Below the pieces are notes generated by a model. It searched no databases, was not told the DNA's origin, and saw only the letters and a program-made list of their open reading frames with translations. A stretch of 64,000 nt of DNA from CAZWCE01 sp964632505 (lineage in GTDB: Bacteria > Planctomycetota > Planctomycetia > Pirellulales > Thermoguttaceae): assembly GCA_964632505.1 (NCBI GenBank), contig CAZWCE010000009.1, forward strand, positions 113,001 to 177,000. The letters are read 5' to 3'. Below, in pieces: positions 59,302 through 64,000 of this stretch (its first letter is position 1; the number at the start of each line of letters is the position of its first letter). Position numbers and translations under genes: made by a program.

Positions 59302-61593
59302 CTAGATGCCGTACTTCGAGCTGCCGCTCTGCGATTGACGCTCTTCTGAATCGTCGAGAATCACTTCCGGTTTGTGGTGTTCGTGCGGATCGTATCCGCG
59401 GTGACCACTCCCGTCGCTTTTCGCCTTGGTCGCCTGGGAAATTTCCTTCTTGAGCGAGTTGGCCTCGTGAAGGACATGATCCTCATGGGACCGGCTCGGG
59501 CTGCTGCTACGCTGCTGAGAAGTGTAGCTCTGCCCGCTGCTTTGGAACGACTTGAGTTTGAACCGGGCGACCAGTTCCATCAGCGCCTTGGCCTGCTGGT
59601 TCATCTCTTCGCTGGCCGAGGCGGTCTCTTCGGCGTTGGCCGTGTTCTGCTGCGTCACCTGGTCGATCTGGCTGAGTCCCTGATTCACCTGGGCCACGCC
59701 CTGGGCCTGCTCATTCGAGGAGGCGGCGATTTCCGCGACCAGGTCGGAGACCTTCGTGGCGTGTTCGAGGATTTCGTCCAGTCCCTTGGCCGTCAACTGG
59801 GCGATGTCGGCCCCGTCCTGGATCTGCTTGTTCGAACCCTCGATCAGCTCCGCCGTTTCCTTCGCGGCCGTCGCACTCCGGGCGGCGAGATTGCGGACCT
59901 CTTCGGCGACCACGGCGAAGCCCTTGCCGTGCTGTCCGGCGCGGGCCGCTTCGACCGCGGCGTTCAGAGCCAGGAGATTCGTCTGGAAGGCGATGTCGTC
60001 GATGACCTTGATCACCTTCTGGATCTCATCGGAGTTCTTGGTGATCTGATCCATCGCAGTGACCATCTGCCCCATCGAATTCTGGCCTTCCTTCGCGGCG
60101 GCGTTCGCCTTGGTGGAAAGCTGGTTCGCCTGGGTGGCGTTCTCGGCGTTCTGATTCGTCTGGTTCGCCATTTCGGTCATGCTGCTGGTGATCTCTTCCA
60201 GCGAAGCGGCCTGTTCGGTCGCACCCTGGGAGAGAGTCTGCGAAGCACTCGAGACCTGCGTGGCGCCGCCACCGACCTGTTCGACGGTCGACTTGACGTT
60301 GCCGAGTGCCTCGTTGACCTGCTCGATACAGACGTTCGTCGCTTTGCCCGACCGTTGGTAACCTTCGGCCGCCTGGAGCATCGTCTTCCAGAGATCGCCG
60401 ATCTCGTCGCCACGCTTCGAGTAGATCACGCCCTGTCGGGTAATGTCCTCGTCGAGCGACGTATCGAGTTCCACCGTCCAGTTCCCCTGGGCGAGGTCTT
60501 GTTCCAGGGTGTTGGCCAGGGTGTCGAACTTGTCGGAGAGTTTGTCCAGACCGTCGCAGGTCGTCTTGATCGGCTGGGTGATGCTTCGAGTGAGGAAGAA
60601 CGCCACGCCCATGGACAAGAGAAAGGCGACACCGGCGGTCGCGAAGATCATCGTCATCGCGTTGTTCTTCATCGCTTCGGCCTCTTCGTCGGCGACGCAG
60701 ATGTAGTTGTACACTCCGTCGCGGACTTCCCGCGTGACGCTGGCCAGTTGCATGGCCGCTTCCCGCTGGCGATCGTTCGTCTCCCGCTGGGCGAGATTGA
60801 TCTGGCGGAATTTCTGGACCTGATCGAGATAGGTCGTCAGTTGGTGCTCCGCTTCGGTCAACGACTCCTTGACGGAATCGTCCTTGGTGACCTTGATCAC
60901 GTTTATGATCTCCTCGTCGATTGATTCAAGACTCCCGACCCATTGCTGGGCGAGGGCGTCTTGTTCATCTTTATCGACGGAACTTTGGTATTTCTGCGCG
61001 ATGATGCGGATGGCGTTCAATCGCGTGGCGAGGTCTTGCAGTTCGCGACAACGTTCGGTGAGTTCGAATTCGACCTTGCCCTTGTTCTCTTTGGCATGTT
61101 CTTCGGCGATTTGGTAGGCGGAATCAATCGCCTCATTGAAAGCTTCGATTGCTTCGGCGGCCGCCTTTTCCCGCACCTGCTCCGCTTGGACACGCTCCTG
61201 GTTCAGACGATAGTATTCGTCGTCTTCCTTGGAGTACTCGTTCAAGGCGGCGACGGCTTTGTCGACGTTCTGGCGGTTCGATTCCTGTTCCATCATGTCT
61301 TTGATGGTGTCGGCTTCATTGAGCACGTTCTGGGCTTCCTCCCGGAACTTCTGCTTGTATTCCTCCTTGCCGTAGATGACGTAGCGGAGCGAGGCCGCCT
61401 GAGCATCCTGGAAGTCGGTCAACATGGTGTTCGCCCCTTTGGCGATGTCGACCTGAGTGCAGATGGTTTCCATGGATTCATCGACTTTGCCCAGCCCGGA
61501 AACGGAAACCCAGGCCAGGGCTCCCATCAGGAGCAAGACAAAGAAGAACCCTGCGAACAGTTTGGTTCCGATCTTGTAATTGTTGATACTCAC
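59302..61593 (-). CDS. Methyl-accepting chemotaxis protein
   Basis: The 763-residue chemoreceptor has a first membrane helix (about residues 10-32) and a long helical periplasmic domain of the four-helix-bundle type. A second membrane helix lies near residues 308-335, followed by a HAMP-like linker (SITQPIKTTCDGLDKLSDKF). The cytoplasmic signalling domain has the conserved hairpin tip VAEEVRNLAARSATAAKETAEL near residue 568. The C-terminus is about 60 residues rich in Ser, Gln, Glu and His (for example HEHHKPEVIL). It binds CheA and CheW at the tip. No chemotaxis gene is near, so the signal is unknown. Confidence 0.95.
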   Translation of the reverse strand: MSINNYKIGTKLFAGFFFVLLLMGALAWVSVSGLGKVDESMETICTQVDIAKGANTMLTDFQDAQAASLRYVIYGKEEYKQKFREEAQNVLNEADTIKDMMEQESNRQNVDKAVAALNEYSKEDDEYYRLNQERVQAEQVREKAAAEAIEAFNEAIDSAYQIAEEHAKENKGKVEFELTERCRELQDLATRLNAIRIIAQKYQSSVDKDEQDALAQQWVGSLESIDEEIINVIKVTKDDSVKESLTEAEHQLTTYLDQVQKFRQINLAQRETNDRQREAAMQLASVTREVRDGVYNYICVADEEAEAMKNNAMTMIFATAGVAFLLSMGVAFFLTRSITQPIKTTCDGLDKLSDKFDTLANTLEQDLAQGNWTVELDTSLDEDITRQGVIYSKRGDEIGDLWKTMLQAAEGYQRSGKATNVCIEQVNEALGNVKSTVEQVGGGATQVSSASQTLSQGATEQAASLEEITSSMTEMANQTNQNAENATQANQLSTKANAAAKEGQNSMGQMVTAMDQITKNSDEIQKVIKVIDDIAFQTNLLALNAAVEAARAGQHGKGFAVVAEEVRNLAARSATAAKETAELIEGSNKQIQDGADIAQLTAKGLDEILEHATKVSDLVAEIAASSNEQAQGVAQVNQGLSQIDQVTQQNTANAEETASASEEMNQQAKALMELVARFKLKSFQSSGQSYTSQQRSSSPSRSHEDHVLHEANSLKKEISQATKAKSDGSGHRGYDPHEHHKPEVILDDSEERQSQSGSSKYGI

Positions 61594-62308
61594 CCTTGCA
61601 ACTCCTCATAAAAAAAGAAATTGAAACAGAATTAGAAGCTACAGGAGATCTCTGCGAAAATCATAAGAAGATAAACAATAGCTGTTCAGTGGTGAATCAC
61701 AGTGCGTGGAGGAATCGATTTCGATGGCTCGAAAAAATTCCTTTTCGGTTCACGCTCCCCCGTCGGTCGACGGGTCGACGTCCACCCATTGCAGGAACTC
61801 CTGATGTAACATGCGCATTGGACCAATGCTCGATCGGTCTCGTTCAATAGATAGGTTCCTTTTCCGACCCGACCAAGTGATAAAAGGGGAGAGGACCGCC
61901 AAAAAACGGTTTCCACAGGAAAATGAGAGGTTTGTAGCGGTTTTTCGGGCCACCCACGAATGCTACCCCCTGAAAATAGGGGAAAAAGAAACCGTCAAAG
62001 AAAGGGGACCTCAAGAGATTGCCTGCTCCTTGCGTTCCTCTAAGAGCCTGGGAGATAAAAGGTTGCAGAAAAAATCCACAGCCATGCACCACTATGCACT
62101 ACTATGGATTCGTTTTTAATAATGATTAGATATCCTTCTTGTTTTCTCGCCTGAAATGAATCGAATCATCTTGAAGAACAACCAGGTGAGTTTCGGATAG
62201 ACAGGAAAAAAAAGACCCCCGCATCCATCAGGGAATGCGAGGGCCGGAAATCATTTTCAAGGGAGGTTCACGCGAAGCGTGAGCCGGGGGAGGTGGAAGG
62301 AGCGAGGT
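61594..62308. other. 715-bp gap upstream of the chemoreceptor gene
   Basis: It contains the terminator of the TPR/DUF2135-like gene (62205-62243) and a long region (61594-62200) that must hold the chemoreceptor promoter. The rest is unstructured in my reading, with purine-rich segments near 61970-62010. No gene is supported. Confidence 0.4.
62205..62243 (-). terminator. Terminator of the TPR/DUF2135-like gene
   Basis: On the minus strand CCCTCGCAT pairs with ATGCGGGGG, with one T-G wobble pair, and is followed by TCTTTTTTTT. Confidence 0.85.
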
Positions 62309-64000
62309 TTACCACATTCCTCCGCCGCCGCCGAAGCCACCGCCGCCTCCGCCGAAGCCGCCACCGCCTCCGCCGAAGCCACCGCCGCCACCGAAGCCGC
62401 CGCCTCCGCCGAAACCGCCTCCGCCGAAGCCACCGCCACCTCCCTGCCCCAGGTTTCCTGAGGCACCACTGAAGGTATTGAAGGTGTTGACTTCGCCGAT
62501 CCCGGAGAAGTAGGGCATGGGCGAAATGCGAACATAGCGTCGATCGGCCGAAACGACGGCGTTAGCCATCAGATTCGCACCTTCGCTGAGCGTCTGGATC
62601 TGCGGGGCATACCCCACGGCACTACCGGTGACCGGAAAGAAGGGGAGGTTTCCGCCGCCCTGCTGATTGTTGCCCGAGAGGGCCACGGTCGGGGAATCGG
62701 CCATGCTCGCCAGGACCGAGGGGTCGGTCGTCTGGGCGATTTTTTGGGCCACCATCATCTGGTCCCGCACGGCGATCTGATCGACCATCGCATTGGCCAA
62801 CTGGGCGTCTTCAAGCAAAACTTGGCGTCGACCGTTGTCCAGCTCGAACCGGACCATCGCACGATCGTCCTTCAATTCCACGTATTGCTCTTGGATCGCC
62901 ATCTCCGACGTCCCCACGTGTTTGGCCACGCGGACCTTCACTTTCCCGGTAGGAATATCGCCCCAAACTTTGCGGACGACCACTTCATAATCGCCGCTGA
63001 ACGCTTCGGGGCAAGCATACGTCTCTTTCTGCACACCGGAATTTTCTCCGTCGATCGCGCTGGTCGAGAAGGCGTCCTCCTGCATCATGCCGCCGGAGGT
63101 GGTGCGGCGTTGGAGCACCCAGCAGACGGTCTCGGCCGGTTCCTTGACCAGCAGGTCGATATCGGCATCTCCCGTCCATTCCACTTCGATGACACAATCG
63201 CGAACCAGCGCTTCGGCGAGCTGCTTTTCATAGGCATCCGCCTCGTCGGTCTTGCCTTCCTCGCGGAGGTCGTGCAGCAGTCCGCGGGCGGCGTTCATGC
63301 CGCGCTCCCAGACGTTCTCGATCTGCTTTCCTTCCCAGGCCATGCTCAAGATGCCCGCGGTGACCCACTTCAGGGCCTCCCGATCGTTGTTCTTCTGGGC
63401 CAAGTTCAGTGCCTGAATATAAGGCTCCGGACGCATCGGAACCACCTTGGTGACTTGGCGATACATCTCAAGGGCCCGATCTTCCAAACCGAGTTTCTGG
63501 AGATAGACGCCCAGGTAAAGGAGGTCGATCGGATTATCGCAGAAATCGGCGGCCGAGAGGACGGCCCGTTCGATCTCGCTCTTGGGGGCTCCCGACCCCT
63601 GCAGGGCCAGGGCCATCATTTCGTACATCCATGGCTGAGCCTCACCGTTGCGGAGGGCCCCGCGGATCAGACCGACGATCTGCTCGAACTGCTGGCGGAC
63701 CAACAGCGTCCGCACCGCGTTCCGCACGGCCATCTCCGAGGGTTCGTTCTCGGAGAAATAGGCATTCCAGTAGGCATCGGGATGATCGGCGTCGATCGCG
63801 TCCAGGTCGATCTCTTCGATCGGCTTCTTGGTCGCGGCCGCGGGCGCCTCGGTTTCGCTCGACTCCATACTGGTCATCAGCGAATCCTCCTCGACGCTGA
63901 AGGCACGAAAACCACCTTCGGGGACGCCTTCGGGGAAGAGACGGTCGAGGTTGACGTTCGGCGGGACATTCCACATGCCGCCGCCCATGCCGCCCATGCC
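62309..64000 (-). CDS. TPR-containing, DUF2135-like protein with glycine-rich C-terminus, 5' partial
   Basis: The reading frame continues past the window end, so the N-terminus is missing. The visible part opens with a Gly/Met-rich stretch (MGGMGGGMWNVPPN). A helical TPR-like region (about 70-220), a DUF2135-like beta domain (WTGDADIDLLVKEPAETVCW, FSGDYEVVV) and a further helical part follow. A segment near the end (ADRRYVRISPMPYFSGIGEV) resembles the end of planctomycete secretin-like or surface proteins. The last roughly 45 residues are a pure Gly/Phe repeat ending GGGGGMW. The combination suggests a surface-exposed or secreted structural role, but no signal peptide can be judged. Confidence 0.7.
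   Translation of the reverse strand, partial: GMGGMGGGMWNVPPNVNLDRLFPEGVPEGGFRAFSVEEDSLMTSMESSETEAPAAATKKPIEEIDLDAIDADHPDAYWNAYFSENEPSEMAVRNAVRTLLVRQQFEQIVGLIRGALRNGEAQPWMYEMMALALQGSGAPKSEIERAVLSAADFCDNPIDLLYLGVYLQKLGLEDRALEMYRQVTKVVPMRPEPYIQALNLAQKNNDREALKWVTAGILSMAWEGKQIENVWERGMNAARGLLHDLREEGKTDEADAYEKQLAEALVRDCVIEVEWTGDADIDLLVKEPAETVCWVLQRRTTSGGMMQEDAFSTSAIDGENSGVQKETYACPEAFSGDYEVVVRKVWGDIPTGKVKVRVAKHVGTSEMAIQEQYVELKDDRAMVRFELDNGRRQVLLEDAQLANAMVDQIAVRDQMMVAQKIAQTTDPSVLASMADSPTVALSGNNQQGGGNLPFFPVTGSAVGYAPQIQTLSEGANLMANAVVSADRRYVRISPMPYFSGIGEVNTFNTFSGASGNLGQGGGGGFGGGGFGGGGGFGGGGGFGGGGGGFGGGGGGFGGGGGMW
62318..62443 (-). repeat. Low-complexity GC-rich repeat encoding the Gly/Phe tail
   Basis: A run of CCGCC-type triplets with GAAGCC or GAAACC inserts about every 18-24 bp encodes the alternating glycine runs and single phenylalanines at the C-terminus of the TPR/DUF2135-like protein. 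Repeat length may vary between strains by slippage. It is coding and not a CRISPR array. Confidence 0.85.

Noticed and set aside
59374..60924. A 516-codon plus-strand frame opposite the chemoreceptor
   Set aside because: Antisense shadow of a well-supported chemoreceptor.
62318..62443. Regularly spaced GC-rich repeat as a possible CRISPR array
   Set aside because: The units are too short and imperfect, have no unique spacers and encode an in-frame Gly/Phe tail.

Overview
The window looks like chromosomal DNA from a planctomycete, probably Pirellulales-like. The signs are a pair of DUF1559 pseudopilin-like proteins, a DUF1080 hydrolase, Tat-exported TIM-barrel and Gfo/Idh/MocA proteins, a PQQ-type beta-propeller protein, and an S10-spc-alpha ribosomal cluster without rpmD and without infA at its usual place. 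GC content is moderately high, and the spaces between genes are wide. No rRNA, tRNA, CRISPR array, insertion sequence or prophage was recognised.

Layout. 1-8.9 kb: the 3' part of an amidohydrolase, a ferritin, a PQQ-like propeller protein, a lipoprotein tail-specific protease, an M3B oligopeptidase and a DUF1080 protein. 9-13.7 kb (minus strand): a prenyltransferase/squalene-oxidase-repeat protein, a PolB-like 3'-5' exonuclease, and an enolase-superfamily racemase beside a DUF1611 protein. The last two resemble the DgcA/DgcN pair of D-glutamate catabolism. 13.9-17.8 kb: two divergent DUF1559 proteins and a GYF_2 membrane protein. 18.1-23.8 kb: a 1065-residue proline-rich single-span protein, a 144-residue hypothetical, a 48-residue membrane microprotein, a Tat-exported hydroxypyruvate-isomerase-like protein and a CrcB/Fluc fluoride channel. 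24-32.1 kb: mfd flanked by two exported parvulin-type foldases, then MarC.

32.2-51.4 kb, all on the minus strand: rpsJ rplC rplD rplW rplB rpsS rplV rpsC rplP rpmC rpsQ rplN rplX rplE rpsN rpsH rplF rplR rpsE rplO secY adk map rpmJ rpsM rpsK rpsD rpoA rplQ. A near-consensus sigma-70-type promoter lies in front of rpsJ and a terminator follows rplQ. Gene order is canonical, but most junctions carry 70-560 bp spacers. L17 has an acidic tail and L18 a lysine/glycine tail.

52.2-64 kb: glgA, a 482-residue protein of unknown function, a macro-domain protein, a divergent GT2 glycosyltransferase, a Tat-exported Gfo/Idh/MocA oxidoreductase, an orphan chemoreceptor, and the 3' part of a TPR/DUF2135-like protein with a glycine-rich C-terminus that runs off the window.

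The most unusual non-coding signal is a family of three 111-113 bp elements with terminal inverted repeats (10103-10213, 12272-12384, 56081-56193). Each sits directly upstream of the start codon of a minus-strand gene, in the same orientation. Function calls rest on reading motifs in the translations; no database search was run.
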